Positions 1-11,149 of a stretch of DNA of 64,000 nucleotides are shown in pieces; within the stretch, counting starts at the first letter, position 1, and each line of letters begins with the position of its first letter. This DNA comes from Lepidostoma basale (lineage: Eukaryota > Arthropoda > Insecta > Trichoptera > Lepidostomatidae). The translations under genes and the position numbers were made by a program. Location: positions 62,001-126,000 of the forward strand of contig JAHDVF020001353.1 of NCBI GenBank assembly GCA_022606425.2, given 5' to 3'. Under the pieces are notes generated by a model. The model saw only the letters and a program-made list of their open reading frames with translations, did not search any database and had not been told where the DNA came from.

Positions 1-585
1 TTCCTTTCTGTTAGTAATTGTGAATTAAACCTAAGTGCTTTGCTCCGGTGACCTTCTGCCCTCTACCCTTTATCCGTCCGGGTCGCCCAGCTCACTGCCA
101 CTTGCCGTCTCATGCCTCTTGCCAGCACCAGAGCCCGTCTGTCACTTAACCAAATTAGGTTTGTCTCTATGTCACTGGACTAACGAACCACGGACCTACG
201 TTTCTCGTAATTCGTTTTAAGTTGTGTATTCAAATTTGTAAGATCTACCTTAATTCAGATACAAACATTTACGATTAATTATATACCGGATCATCGAAAA
301 ATAATGCCCAACATTTATAATAACTGTTATAAAAATACCATTAACCCATTCATCGCCACATATAATATCGATCGTTTTTGGATTGTTAATATTTTAAAAT
401 ATTCATAGATGTCGTTGTGAGATAATCGGAATTAATTTTGAAATACATCTTTCGAATATTGTGAAGCGCGCACAGCTTATGGCGATCGTCTACGTAGAGC
501 GCACATGTGTGCTTACGGCGAACGTCGGGTTAAAGGTAATTCAATAGTTTTGATCTTAAAATGTGCGGATAAAGATTTTTTTCGT
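1..585. other. Unannotated stretch, no gene recognised
   Basis: The first 200 bases are moderately GC-rich and pyrimidine-rich; the short open frame there has no recognisable motif. The remainder is AT-rich unique sequence. I see no splice-site-bounded exon, RNA gene or repeat that recurs elsewhere in the window. Confidence 0.5.
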
Positions 586-588
586 ACC

Positions 589-1010
589 TTAGTATGTCTC
601 GATGTGTGCACCGTTCGTCGCTCTGCAGATGTCTAGTCTGTAGTCGATTTCTTGCCACACACGTGCAATCATTTCAGGGGTAACTATCAAGATAGCGGCA
701 GAAATTCGCTCCCGCAGGTGATCCAAATCCCGAATCTTTTCTGCGTACACAATGTTTTTAATGTACCCCCAGAAAAAGAAATCCAAATGGATAAGGTCAG
801 GACTTCTTGGAGGTCAGGCAATGGAGGTTCTTCTACCAAACCAGCCGTTGGGAAAGCGTGCGTTCCATGCACCGCGTACTTCGCGAAAGTAGTGAGGTGG
901 AACCCCATCTTGTATAAAAATAATTTGCTGTCCAGTCTGTTGTTCGATTTGTTCAATCTGAGGCAACACAAACAGTTCAAGCGGGGCCAGGTAAACTAGG
1001 CGGCAGTCGT
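589..1010 (-). pseudogene. Tc1/mariner-type transposase, C-terminal fragment
   Basis: On the minus strand one reading frame gives LPQIEQIEQQTGQQIIFIQD, then GVPPHYFREVRG, and, after one stop codon, PPRSPDLIHLDFFFWGYIKN and a helical tail ending in GAHIETY. The QDGVPPHY block and the SPDL-x-x-LDFFFWGYIKN block are the second and third acidic catalytic motifs of the insect IS630/Tc1/mariner transposases in which the last motif reads SPDLTPLDFFLWG. The N-terminal DNA-binding part and the first catalytic block are missing, and no terminal inverted repeat could be found. It is a dead fragment of the same broad family as the relics at 10.3-11.1 kb and 19.5-20.4 kb. Confidence 0.75.
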
Positions 1011-1079
1011 TGGCGCGCCCGCGGCATACCTTGGCTACTGCGCATCTAGTGTGCGCATAGCAAGATCACGCTACCTTCA

Positions 1080-1915
1080 AAACAAAATTTACGTTCACCA
1101 GCTAGCGTTCAGTAACAGAATTACACGTTTAACATAAAGGATTTCCGTGATATAACTTTTTTAAATGTTGGCATTATTTTTCGATTCGATTTCGATTTGT
1201 TAGCAGCAAAATCTTTACTAGTTCTTGAGATACCACTTGTACCTTTAATGTGGATGTTTTCGATGGTTTCCACATTTTTGTAACATATACAAGGTTGTTG
1301 GAACCCAATAACTGTATCGCCCCTTTGCAAGAATAACATGTTATCTCGAAAAAATTATGAATGTGTATACAATTATTTAGCTTGTTTCTGATAAACTGAT
1401 TAATACGTAAAAAAATATGACGAATTGTATTGGCTTGATAGAGTATTTTTCTTGATTGAGAGTATTTTTCTAGCTTGATAGAGTACCCTTCCAAAGCTTG
1501 ATAGAGTATTTTAAGTAATAGAAGATAATACACTAAAATTTCAGGTTTATGTTTCGTAAATATTGAATACTCGTATAATTTATATTTGAGGTCCTCGGAT
1601 CAGGCAACAGAGATTACTGTGTGGAACATTAATAACGATTAATGGCCTGTTCCTATGATACAATTAATCTCATCGGGATAATTAAATGTCAAACGAATAT
1701 CCTAGACAATATATACATTTACCCCGTCATTAATGGGATTATGTTATAACACAACATTACACACTTTTATTTTCGGCTGAAGGTTAATGTACTTACTCTT
1801 TCTAGATTCTGTACGAGTATATATAAAAAAAAAACTCTTTCTTTCTCAAACACATAATAAGGATTAAGACTAGTTGACAAAAAAGTGACCAGAGACCCGA
1901 ACAAAATTATTTTTT
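1080..1915. repeat. AT-rich stretch with a degenerate 18-mer repeat
   Basis: No gene seen. Between about 1405 and 1515 the unit agcttgatagagtatttt recurs about four times with small changes. The rest is AT-rich unique sequence. The minus-strand open frames covering the repeat have no known motif. Confidence 0.45.
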
Positions 1916-1917
1916 AA

Positions 1918-2075
1918 GGATTAATTGTACCTCAATAGAGACGAAGATGTAAATTGTTTTCTGGGAACAGAATATGGTGGTCGAGGCGTTTACAGGACTT
2001 ATGACTTGTCATTGGTTGGGTTAGGTGATCGCTTTATGTTAATAACATTCCTCATTCCGCCCTTCTTACGACCAC
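1918..2075 (+). repeat. Dispersed repeat R1, copy 1
   Basis: A block running from a tgtacctcaatagagacgaa start through an acaggacttatgac core and a tggttgggttaggtgatcgc segment. The same block recurs at 4112-4420 (+), 13940-14085 (-) and 51915-52205 (+). It has no coding capacity. The family is unidentified; a short non-autonomous transposon is the simplest explanation. Confidence 0.6.
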
Positions 2076-2079
2076 CACG

Positions 2080-2550
2080 TCTGACAAATTTTTGAAAGAT
2101 GTATATATGCTACTATGTTGAGCAATACTTCACATTTTTTAGTTCTACACAATGGGTAAAATCCAGTATTTGTCAACAAGTATTTGCATACATTCAAAAT
2201 TTAAAATAAAATTTAATGAAAAAAATTTATGATACTGTTATTTGTTTTTACATCCCTTTTTTTGTTTATCGAAACAACTGGTTTCGCTCCCATCGGAGAT
2301 TTGTCAGAGTTACAAAAAACATTATGAAAAGTAACAAGGAAAACACATTATAAATATACATTAAAAAAAATTAAATTAGCAAAGGATGGTGCGTCATTAA
2401 TCCATTCATTGCCATTATCTTCTTCGTTAGAATCAATCCAAGGGATTGATTGCATCAAAGTGCAACATTTTTTCTGGTTCTTGGGATGCCGGATGCCGGA
2501 TGCCGGATGTCCAAAAATAACAGGATTATGAACACTAACACAATAATATA
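2080..2550. repeat. AT-rich spacer with GGATGCC tandem repeat
   Basis: Mostly unique AT-rich sequence. Around 2483-2510 a 7-bp unit, ggatgcc, is repeated in tandem three to four times. No gene recognised. Confidence 0.45.
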
Positions 2551-2554
2551 ATAC

Positions 2555-3017
2555 TCTCATAAGACCGCTAGTCACCTACGGCTGTGAGACATGGTCTCTA
2601 ACGCAGAGAGAGGAAGGCAGGCTGGCAGTTTTTGAGAGGAAAATACTGAGAAAACTTTTTGGATCCGCGCTGGAGGATGGGACTTACAGAATTAAACGAA
2701 ACCTTGAACTTGAAGAACTGATTAACCATGAAACAGTTGTGAGATTCTGTAAGTCTCAACGCCTACGGTGGGCTGGCCATTTGTAAAGAATGCCAGAGGG
2801 TAGAACACCACAAAACATATCCAGATGGGTGCCCCGCGAAAAGAGACCAAAAGGCAGACCGAGGAAAAGATGGGCCGATTGCGTGGAACAAGATTGAGAG
2901 AAAATGGAAGGAGCTGGGGAATGGAGAGAGATAGGCAAAGTCAGAAGTCAGTGGAGGACCGTTGTGGAGGAGGCCAAGTCCCACACCGGGATGTAGCGCC
3001 GAGAAATAAATAAATAA
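2555..3017 (+). pseudogene. LINE reverse-transcriptase C-terminal fragment with AAAT tail
   Basis: The plus strand reads LIRPLVTYGCETWSLTQRE, FERKILRKLFG, and SQRLRWAGHL, then after an in-frame TAA continues RMPEGRTPQ and KRPKGRPRKRWADCVEQD. The YGCETW, RLRWAGH and GRPRKRW motifs, in that order, mark the thumb and C-terminal region of insect non-LTR retrotransposon proteins. The element ends at an aaataaataaataa run, a typical LINE 3' microsatellite. It is truncated at the 5' end and interrupted by a stop, so it is non-functional. Confidence 0.85.
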
Positions 3018-3079
3018 TGGGATGCCAAGTGGGTCTTTTAATCTGGTAGTGTTTCGTTGCTTTTCACATTTGTATACAG

Positions 3080-3269
3080 TTGATTATTTTAACTCAATTA
3101 CTGTATACAACTATTTAACTTTATTCTCATGACATGTCATAGGAAGCTAATATATCGCCTTTTTATTGTCACGTGAATTCTACACCAGATCACACTGCCA
3201 TCGCTGGGAATCGAAACCGGGACCTTCGGTGTGACAGTCACAGCTCTTGCCACTCTGCCACGAAGGTCG
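3080..3269 (-). mobile_element. tRNA-derived SINE, near-complete copy
   Basis: Read on the minus strand, the element begins CGACCTTCGTGGCAGAGTGG. It has a tRNA-type A box (TGGCAGAGTGG, complement of 3250-3260) and a B box (GGTTTCGATTCC, complement of 3207-3218), the internal promoter of RNA polymerase III. A unique body follows (tggtgtagaattcacgtgac) that recurs at 26.9, 29.9, 33.4, 46.0 and 51.5 kb. The 3' part with taattgggtt-like sequence is shared with the 26.9 and 33.4 kb copies. It encodes no protein. Confidence 0.85.
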
Positions 3270-3379
3270 GCCCCCACAATGTTTCTCATTTATTCGCTCG
3301 TTTTCTTTTTCTTATATATTAAGCCACACCCTTTTCTCCCATTTTAAATGTTTATATATTACGTGTCTTTGTTACTATT

Positions 3380-3470
3380 CGGTTTGTTTTTACAGCCCTG
3401 ACGAAGCTCCGGCGAGAGCAATATGGTTGGTTCGATAAACACAATAAAACGGTGTAAAAACAAAATTATT
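3380..3470 (+). mobile_element. HH6 hammerhead-like unit, degenerate
   Basis: CTGACGA at 3398-3404 is followed by a stem-loop (GCTC-CGGC-GAGAGC), but the expected GAAAC is lost. Downstream ggttggttcgataaacac resembles the 3' side of the copy at 57.6 kb. It looks like a decayed member of the ribozyme-bearing repeats described below. Confidence 0.4.
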
Positions 3471-3699
3471 TAAAATAATGCCACACCACTAACTATGTGT
3501 TTCATACGAAAGTAAATTAAAATATTTTGGAAAATTTACGGTTCTTGCTAAATAAAATGTCGTCTTTGAAAACCATTAAATTTTTTGAATAACGTCTAGA
3601 AACTTGTAATTTAACAACTAATTGTACCGCTGTACCTAGTAAATTAAGTCTGGAAGCTTAAAGAATAAAATTTATTTCAGGCATTCAAGGAATTTGTTA

Positions 3700-3970
3700 A
3701 AATAATGTTTTTTTTCTTGGCAGCGCTTCGTCGTTTACTTTGCTTTTTACGTGGTACTTCAAACTCGCTGGAAATTACCTTTTTCCCGTTTTCACTTGAC
3801 CCCGAGATCCTTGAAATCCCGTGACGTCATGGCGATGTAATTCCCTTCACGCTTTATTTTTTCTGAATCTGTCAAAGAGTCAAAGATTTCCCGTGGGAGA
3901 CGGGATAATTGGACATGTGACGGCCTCAGCGCTCCGAAACTTGTTTACAGCTGCCTTAATTTCGATATAA
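3700..3970. other. GC-richer unique block, possible conserved non-coding sequence
   Basis: This block is less AT-rich than its surroundings and does not recur in the window. It contains a CGTGACGTCATGG segment, which includes a perfect CRE-type palindrome TGACGTCA. No open frame with known motifs. It could be an old regulatory sequence; that is an inference from composition alone. Confidence 0.3.
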
Positions 3971-4111
3971 AATAATATATTTGCATTCGTACGAATACCA
4001 CATATATTTTTGTTTCTTATAAAAAACAATAATATTACAAAAAAGGTACTCATAGACTACAGAATCTTTAAATGAACCAACTTTTGATTTTCATGTCCAA
4101 TGATCAAATAT

Positions 4112-4460
4112 GTATAATTGTATCTCAATAGAGACGAAGATGCAAATTGGAAACTGAATATGGTTGATTAAGGTGTTTACAGGACTTATGACCTGTTATT
4201 GGTTGGGTTAAGCACACGCTTTATGTAATTACAACATATGATGACAATTTTTATGAAAGTTGTATATACGAGTATGTTAAAGTCCTATGCCAGATTTTAC
4301 ATGTCTGTTTCAATGTGCTATCTATAAAGATTTTGATTACATATGTTAATCTTTTTAAGATTACTCTATATATAATCTACATACTAACGCCATCTATGGA
4401 GATTTATGTTTATTCGTATACAGTATTCGTGTACAAGTATAAGTATACATTCACAAAAAA
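4112..4460 (+). repeat. Dispersed repeat R1, long copy
   Basis: The longest R1 copy together with 51.9 kb: after the conserved acaggacttatgacc core the two share a further block (cagattttacatgtc to cgccatctatggagatttatg). A segment just after it (tattcgtgtacaagtataag, near 4423) is present in reverse complement at about 51845-51885, so the second copy is rearranged. Confidence 0.6.
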
Positions 4461-4649
4461 TATGTATAGTTCAAGTTTGCATTCACAAGATGAATGGCAC
4501 TCTATATAAACTAATTTTATGGTCTGATGTTCTGCAGGATACCCGTTTGTACAGCGCGGACCAAACCTGAAAGCTGCGCGTCCCTCGTTTTAATTAAGCT
4601 TAGACTATAATGTTCTCTGGGAAAATCTAATCTTATGGTATTCACTGAA

Positions 4650-5060
4650 TACATGACAAGGGCCTTAACAATCGTCATCACGTTGACTGCTCATATAATG
4701 ATTTTACCGATAATACTGTGAACCACGACATTTTTATAGCAAAGCTATCTTAAATTGGATTATTTTCTCACTTAATTAATATTTTTCATTAGTTACCTCG
4801 AGGGGAGAAAACATGTCATCTCATATGAAATTTTTCAATCGGAACCATTTCTTGTAAATTTAGATATCCCGCAGGGCTCGAAACTTGGTCCATTACACGT
4901 CTCCATTTTCATCAATGATATTGCGAATATTATAAACGACTCGCGATTCCTTTTATTTGGCAACGATCTAAAATTATGTCTGAGTTTATCATACTTGACG
5001 ACTGTCTACGCCTTCAGTCGGATATGTTGTTGTTTTTAATAGGATTCACAGTAATCATAT
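4650..5060 (+). pseudogene. LINE reverse-transcriptase palm-domain fragment
   Basis: One frame reads NHDIFIAKLS, then SEPFLVNLDIPQGSKLGP, FINDIANIIND and FLLFGNDLKLC. These correspond to the VNH-x-I, xPQGSxLGP and FADD boxes of the palm of non-LTR reverse transcriptases; a +1 frameshift later gives DDCLRLQSD. The catalytic FADD box is changed to FGND, losing one of the two adjacent aspartates. With the in-frame stops upstream, this copy cannot be active. It may belong to LINE-C (see 32 kb), but no shared segment proves that. Confidence 0.8.
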
Positions 5061-6460
5061 GCAAAGGCTCCCAGTCTGCTTTTATTTATTTTAATATTTT
5101 GAGTAGGTTGCTTTCAGAGACAGATTATAATTTTGTTATTTGGATATTTTTATTTTTCCATTCAAAAAAGACACATCTACCGCTACTGAAAGGTGGCCTG
5201 AAATGCTTGTTACACGCCATGACTGTTTCTTTCTTTAACATTGGCTTTTACTAAGATTATGAAGAATTTTATCCGTTTTATTTTTCTTGGCGGGCCCATA
5301 GAAATATATCACGACACGTGACTGAACTGGGTACACGTAAACACGTGATAGGGTACAAAGATAAATATAAATGTAAAACAAAAGTTCTTCCCAGTGGGTT
5401 TGGGTGATTGATATGACATGAAAGCGAAATTTGTAGTTAAGAAATATCATTTTATATAATCACGTAGATTTGTTGTAAAACGTTTAAAATTCACATGCAC
5501 AGAAGAAAATGAAAGATTTATTCCACGTCCGTACTTTATAAATACCAAAAAACATATCGCAGAAAAATTAAATCTACAATATAACCTTGTACAAAAAATG
5601 GATCTAGGCATAATTCTTGGTCGATCTCACAAAACCTTTTGGTATTCAGGTGATTTGTTGTTAACTGGTGATAGAACAGATGATGTAATAGAAATGTACT
5701 GAATTTTGATGGATACATCAAAGTCAATATCCATGAGGCCAAGATCCATAAGATGTAACATATAAGAATTAACGATTGACACAAAATCAACGTGTAACAT
5801 ATTCTCATATATTATAAAGTTAAATTTCTCGAAAATAAATGTATTCATCACTATCGAATATTGTATAAAAATGTAAAATTAATTAAAAACATTTTACTTA
5901 AGCTACTTAGTAAGTATCCAGTTATAAAACAATTGATTAATTTAAATAAGTTCTACAAGTATATTCCATAGTACTCCATTCTACGTTACGTCGATTTGTT
6001 TTTGAAAATTTTCGTGCTTGATACAAACATTTTAAGTCTTTTTAACTATTATATTATATTCAATAGAAATTATTTCCTTTTCAATTCGTGTATCTTAATG
6101 AATAACAAAGAAACTTTACATCAAATGTAACAAAGAGTTCTTCAGCAAGAGAATGGTACTTAGAATTCACGATTCTATTATGCTCCTTTATTATTATTAC
6201 AGAGACTTATTTCCCTGAAGGTACATAATACAAAATGTATTGATCGAGAGAAATAAGCTTAGAATCAGTTGTAAAATGTAATTACTGATTTTAATTACAA
6301 ATGATTCGTTAGAAATCTTTTCTTTTTAATTCTTTATTAAAAGAAACAACTTTTAATTGGACATTCGGACATTTTGTGTACACGAATAATAAGACAAATA
6401 TGTTTAAATAAAAAAACAATTTATAAATGTTTAAGTCATTAACCTTAAACATAAGTGTCT
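5060..6460. other. Unannotated AT-rich stretch
   Basis: No gene, RNA or repeat recognised. Minus-strand open frames around 5536-5851 and 5235-5450 are long for this base composition, but contain no motif I know, and there is no convincing splice context. Confidence 0.4.
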
Positions 6461-6464
6461 AAAT

Positions 6465-6625
6465 TTTGTTTTATTATTTATTGTTTCTTGAACAAAAATG
6501 TAAAACTCCATATTGAATAATTAATACGAATAAAAACGTTTGTTTTCTAGATGTTTAATTACATTATTTTATGTGAACGACATGTTTCGTTTGTCTAAGA
6601 CGTTGTCAAATTTGAAAACAGATTT
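6465..6625. mobile_element. HH4 foldback unit, left half with hammerhead-like core
   Basis: Left arm ttgtttcttgaacaa, tccatattgaataattaata and gttttctag match the other HH4 copies (22.7, 26.0, 35.2 kb). The minus strand shows TTGACAA, a stem built from GTCTT and CAAAC, GAAAC, and ACATGTC. The right arm is missing. Confidence 0.6.
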
Positions 6626-7370
6626 AAGGCTCAAATTTTCCCAGCGCATGGAAATAAGAGCAAACTATAGATTTTGTAATTATTTCCAAAAATAACTTTC
6701 CACTTAACGACTCTTGGAGAGGACGGGGTCCACCCGCGAGGTGGAATATCTCTGTTCGGTATCTGATGAAGTCTGACTATCTAAAGTCGGACTATAATAT
6801 AATATGTAGCCACAAGGCAGGCCTAATTATTTTTCATCTCCTTACGCTCGTTCTTACGATCAATGGAGATTACATTATACATATTAAGTTCGTATATTGT
6901 TCAGCCACGATTCGAAAAAGACAAAACCATAATACGAATGAAGTTACCTTTTTGTTTGAATAACTTTTGAAAAACATTGTATTTTTACAACAATTTTTTT
7001 AGCACTTTTCACATGCATGTTTTGGACTGCATACGTCTGTGTAAAGAAATTTAATTATAAATGATACAAAATATTTACATATTTACAAAATGAAAGAGGG
7101 TAGAGCTGTGTCTAGAGACAGGAGTTATTATTATTAAAATAATATTTTAGGGTTCAATTAAATTTTATCACCTTTTTTCATTTCTCACATTTTATGATCT
7201 TTGATAACTGAACAGTTTTGAGCTAGAAACTTGACGGGTTAATGCAATTAATACTGAACAGTTTGACTATTCAAATAATAATCATCAATAAACTTAAAAC
7301 GTCAGCAATGGAATTCTTGTTCTCGCGATGATGAAGGTGTAAAATTTCGCAACATGTCAATAAGAATAAC
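6625..7370. other. Unannotated AT-rich stretch
   Basis: No gene or recurrent repeat seen. The region around 6700-6780 (gaggacggggtccacccgcg) is a small GC-richer island without an open frame of known type. Confidence 0.4.
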
Positions 7371-7372
7371 TT

Positions 7373-7768
7373 AACTAACTAACTATCTAACCATCACGCC
7401 GTCTCCCCGAAGGGGTAGGCAGAAATAATGTTTTTTCCTTACATATTTCTCTCGCTTCCTCAACATTCATACATCGTGTCATGATTTCTCTGACTCCTCA
7501 CATGGCCGACATTCAATATTTGATTTACTTAATCGTGCCACGTTTTCCTCGGTCTTCCTCTTTTTCTGGTTCCATTAACATCGTTAACATATACTTTTTT
7601 TACCATTCTTTCTTCATTCATTCTTTCCATATGTCCAAACCATCTTAATGATCCTTTCATTATTTTGTTCATAACACCATCATTCGCACCGCATTCACTT
7701 CTTATATTTTCATTCGACACTCTATCATACACAGAGTATCCACACATTCGTCTAAGAGATCTTAAGAA
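7373..7768 (-). mobile_element. LINE-A 5'-truncated copy
   Basis: The minus strand encodes RRMCGYSVYDRVSNENIRSE, SLRWFGHMERMNEERM and RGRPRKTWHD, the C-terminal tail of a non-LTR retrotransposon polyprotein. After a stop it continues to the family's 3' end, ccgaaggggtaggcag and taaccatcacgccg (plus-strand reading). The tail motif is GGAGACGGCGTGATGGTTAG, ending in TTAG repeats. The copy lacks everything upstream of the RT C-terminus. Confidence 0.85.
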
Positions 7769-8189
7769 TAACTTCATAAGTGGAAAAAACATTGTGTTAA
7801 TTCAATAAAAAAAAGTAAATAATAATCTACTTAAATGAAATAACATATAACCAAAAATATAAGACATAATATAAAATAAATGTTATTTAAAATTAATTAC
7901 AATTCAATCTGTTTTTCAACATACCGCCTTTAATCTTAGTTTATATGGATGATTTTATTTTTATAATATTGTTGTAACAATAATTGAGTACGTTGTTATA
8001 TGTTATAATCCATGTTGGTACTTAAGTATAGATAGTGACTACATGTTCAACAGAATATTGACTCCAGCGGTTTATATCAAAGTGTTTGAAGATATGTAAC
8101 AAAACACAACAACAATATTGTATTTATCTCGGCGTTATAAACGATTTTTACCATTCAGTTGACCTTTTAACACTTTATTTCTTCTTCTT

Positions 8190-8490
8190 TCTGACGTTTA
8201 CCCAACTCATTGTCTGTATTGATTGTTGGGGTCGGCTCTTCTCGATCTCAGGCTGTACTTCTTACAGTTCGGAGTATCGCCTTCACTCAAGCCATTTCTC
8301 TGCAAGACGCAATTGCACTGTTCTACGTGTTTCAAGGTCTTCCTCTGGATGGTCGACGAGGAAGATTCACAGACAGAGCTTTATTTACTGTATGGTCTGG
8401 TGGTCTCCGTTGTATATTTTCTTCAAGCTTACTATTTATATCAGGAACTCCCAGACTACCCCGAATCCGTGAACTTTTTTTTGCCGTTAA
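8190..8490 (-). pseudogene. LINE C-terminal remnant
   Basis: On the minus strand, LPRRPSRGRP and a terminal SRRADPNN are recognisable; the same 3' end recurs at 9500-9617. GRP-type basic motifs followed by RRADP are typical of the last residues of insect LINE proteins. Several frames are broken. The tail runs into gaagaag-like repeats. Confidence 0.6.
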
Positions 8491-8629
8491 TTCTGCTTAA
8501 CGACCTTCTGTATATATACAAAAAATACGAAACTGATGAAATTGCTGCAAACCATTTCTCAGGATCGAAACAGCGAGAAGAAGAAGAAGATTTCAATATT
8601 TTTCTTTTTCAAATTAAAGTATAGTTAAC

Positions 8630-9490
8630 TACGAACGCTTAGAATTAACAGTTAGTGCCACTACTGTTCCTCTCATGTAAGAGTAGGCGTATAAATCCAA
8701 AGTTGTCTAAAAGGACGATAAAAGCCCGATTCGGCTTATAGAGGCCATTAGATGGGTGTTTACTCCGGTGGTTCTGCAAATAGCACTTACTTGCGCATTT
8801 TCTGGATCCAATAGCGTTTATTAATCCATTTTATTAAAGTCCACGGGCTTAAATTTTGAAAAAGTTTCTCTTCGATATTTGAATTAAGTTAGCTCTGAAT
8901 AATGAAATTTAATCTACGCAAGTAACTTCTGTGAGAATTCAAATAAAGCGTAAATTTGCATAGATGTGAAAAGCTATTAAAGAGGTTCGTAGTTAATTAA
9001 GGAGTCGGAGATATCGATGTGCGTGCATGACACGATATATGAATAAAGCGTAAACGGTTTATTATTGTAATAAGATAAAAATGTGATATTATTCGCTGAT
9101 TAAACGTAAAGTAATCTATCTTTATAAATAAAAGCAAAATTGTGTTATTGTGTTGCCAAATTACTCTTTTAATATGTCATATATCGTGCGAAACCTTCAG
9201 AATTAATTTATTGAAACACGGCGGTGGTTATAGACATAATTTTGTTACGAATCGCGCTCTAATTAACTTTATAAATTAATAAATTAATTGATAATTTTCG
9301 TAGTACAGGCGAATATAGACCTTAATAATCGAGCTGAGTCCAATTTTTAGAGTTCATATTCGCTTGGCATAGCCAGGAAAGGATTTAGCCACTTCGTTTG
9401 CTTTTATGCGGAATGGAAAAATATACGCACGTAAAATTTTTAGTCGATCTGTCAAACCGTCTCGAATCTCTATTATATAAAAACAAGATG
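8630..9490. other. Unique stretch, possible old non-coding sequence
   Basis: No gene. The block 8690-8880 (gattcggcttatagaggcc, ctccggtggttctgc) and the block 9230-9480 are unique in the window and richer in GC than the transposon-free AT-rich DNA around them. No splice-bounded open frame was found. Confidence 0.35.
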
Positions 9491-9499
9491 AAATCTTTT

Positions 9500-9617
9500 T
9501 CTCTTCTTCTTCCTGGCACTTTCCCAACTCATTGTCTCTGTTGACTGTTGGGGTCGGCTCTTCTCGATTTTAGGCTGTACTTCTTACGGTTCTGAGTATC
9601 GCCTTCACTCAAGCCAA
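9500..9617 (-). pseudogene. LINE 3' end, second copy of the 8.2-kb family
   Basis: Nearly the same sequence as 8190-8300: the minus strand reads KSRRADPNSQQRQ, a stop, then GKVPGRRRE. Only the last 40 or so codons and the 3' tail remain. Confidence 0.6.
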
Positions 9618-9654
9618 GATAAAATAAAGCAAAAAAATGCAAACTTTAATTTAA

Positions 9655-9957
9655 TTTATTTAACACAATCAAATATTGAATGTCGGCCATGTAAGGAGTC
9701 GGAGAAATGCACGTGCAAGCATGACACGATGTATAAATATTGAAGAATCCAGAGAAGTATGCCGTGAAAGAAAAGTGTGGCATTCTTTTGGCCCACCCCT
9801 TCAGAGAGATGGCGTGATGGTTAGTTAGTTAGACAGAATATTTAAACGCGCAACGTATGAATGTTAAGAAATCGAGAGAAGCATGTTAGAAAAGAAGAGT
9901 GTGGCAGTCTATTCTTTCTGCCTCCCCGATCGGGGAGACGGCGTGATGGTTATTAGT
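9655..9957 (+). mobile_element. Two LINE-A tails in tandem
   Basis: The segment 9655-9838 starts at atattgaatgtcggccatg and ends at gatggttagttagttag. A second, shorter copy of the same 3' end follows directly (9839-9957), ending gagacggcgtgatgg. The pair may be two nested insertions or a local duplication. Confidence 0.75.
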
Positions 9958-10252
9958 ACGTTTTAGGTAATAAATATGAGTGAAAACAAATGTTTCAAAA
10001 ATAAAAATATTTTATATTTTATGGAAATGACATCTAGTTAAAAAGTGCCTTTAATCAACGTATTCGCTACGTAAAACCTATTGATGTTATCAAAATCCAT
10101 TGTACTCGTATAGTGTTATTAATAATAAAATATCAATAGGGTATTTTCTCATATAAAAAATATAATCACATGAATTGAATAGTTGTCATAGAAAAGTATG
10201 CTTTATCATTTTATCATCACGGTTAAATTAATAAGTCACGTAAATACTTGTA

Positions 10253-11147
10253 CAGGGTGCGGCAGCAGAATTCCCTTTTTTAAAATGCGCGCCATTCAGT
10301 CGGTTGATGTCGTAGCGGAGCGCTAGTGATCTAGTTGGAGAGGCGGAGCTATAAAGTTTTTCCCGACACAGTTTAGTCGGCATCATGCGTTGAAACGGTG
10401 AGGAGCGTGGGTTTGCCGTTGAGGCCTACTTTTCGAACGGATAATCAAGTGTGCGGCAGTATAACTTCTTTTTTTCAAAACTTAATAAAACCCATTGTAT
10501 GAATCCGAACATTTTTATTTGTTTTTTTATAATGTAGGCACATACCTAAAGTTTTAAAAGATCAAATCAGGTAGGTGACGTCTCCCATTCTCCATTCACT
10601 GTGTAATCCGATTTCTGGCGTTCGTTATGACTCTTGCCAGCATATCAGGCGTTATCTTGGCAATTTCTTCCTGGATGTTGGTCTTCAAATATTTTAGTGT
10701 TCCTGGACGATTCACATAAACATTGTCTGGATTTCTGTCATGGGATGGCTGTTTTAAGGGAACACTTCCCAGAGCGCCTCATCTTAATTAGGGGCGATTT
10801 GGAGTGGCCGACCCGCTCTCCCGATTTTCCTCTTGTGATTTTTTTTCTATGGGTTTTTTTGATGTCCCGTGTTTAAGTGAATTGTCCAGGGATCTTAAAA
10901 GATTTAAAGACCAACATCCAGGAAGAAATTGACAAGATAACGCCTAATATGCTGGCAAGAGCCAGAAATCGGTTTACTAAATGTTTGGAGAATGGGGGAC
11001 GTTATCTACCTGATTTGATCTTCAAAAACTAAGTAAAACAAAATATTAGATATGTGCCTACATTATAAAAATCAAATAAAAATGTTCGAATTAATACAAT
11101 GGGTTTTATTAAGTTTTGAAAAATGGATGTTATGCTGCCGCACCCTG
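10253..11147 (+). mobile_element. Composite palindromic Tc1/mariner-type element
   Basis: Terminal inverted repeats (cagggtgcggcagca at 10253; its complement ends at 11147) are flanked by TA on both sides (10251-10252, 11148-11149). The left 200 bp holds a transposase start at 10385 (M-R-stop-NGEERGFAVEAYFSNG). At about 10452 the sequence jumps to an inverted copy of the element's own 3' end. Arm 10452-10725 is the reverse complement of 10872-11140. Between and through the right arm a frame reads RGDLEWPTRSPDF, FFLW, then after a stop NIQEEIDKITPNMLARARNR and YLPDLIFKN, the transposase C-terminus. The element therefore has a start, no catalytic core, and two opposing C-termini; it cannot transpose by itself. 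Confidence 0.8.
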
Positions 11148-11149
11148 TA

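Noticed and set aside
5536..5851. Overlapping minus-strand open frames of 74-90 codons
   Set aside because: AT-rich, no motif, no splice or promoter context.
8223..8624. 133-codon plus-strand open frame with hydrophobic stretches, suggestive of a membrane protein
   Set aside because: It overlaps, on the opposite strand, a LINE C-terminal remnant whose 3' end is repeated at 9.5 kb; the plus frame is its shadow.
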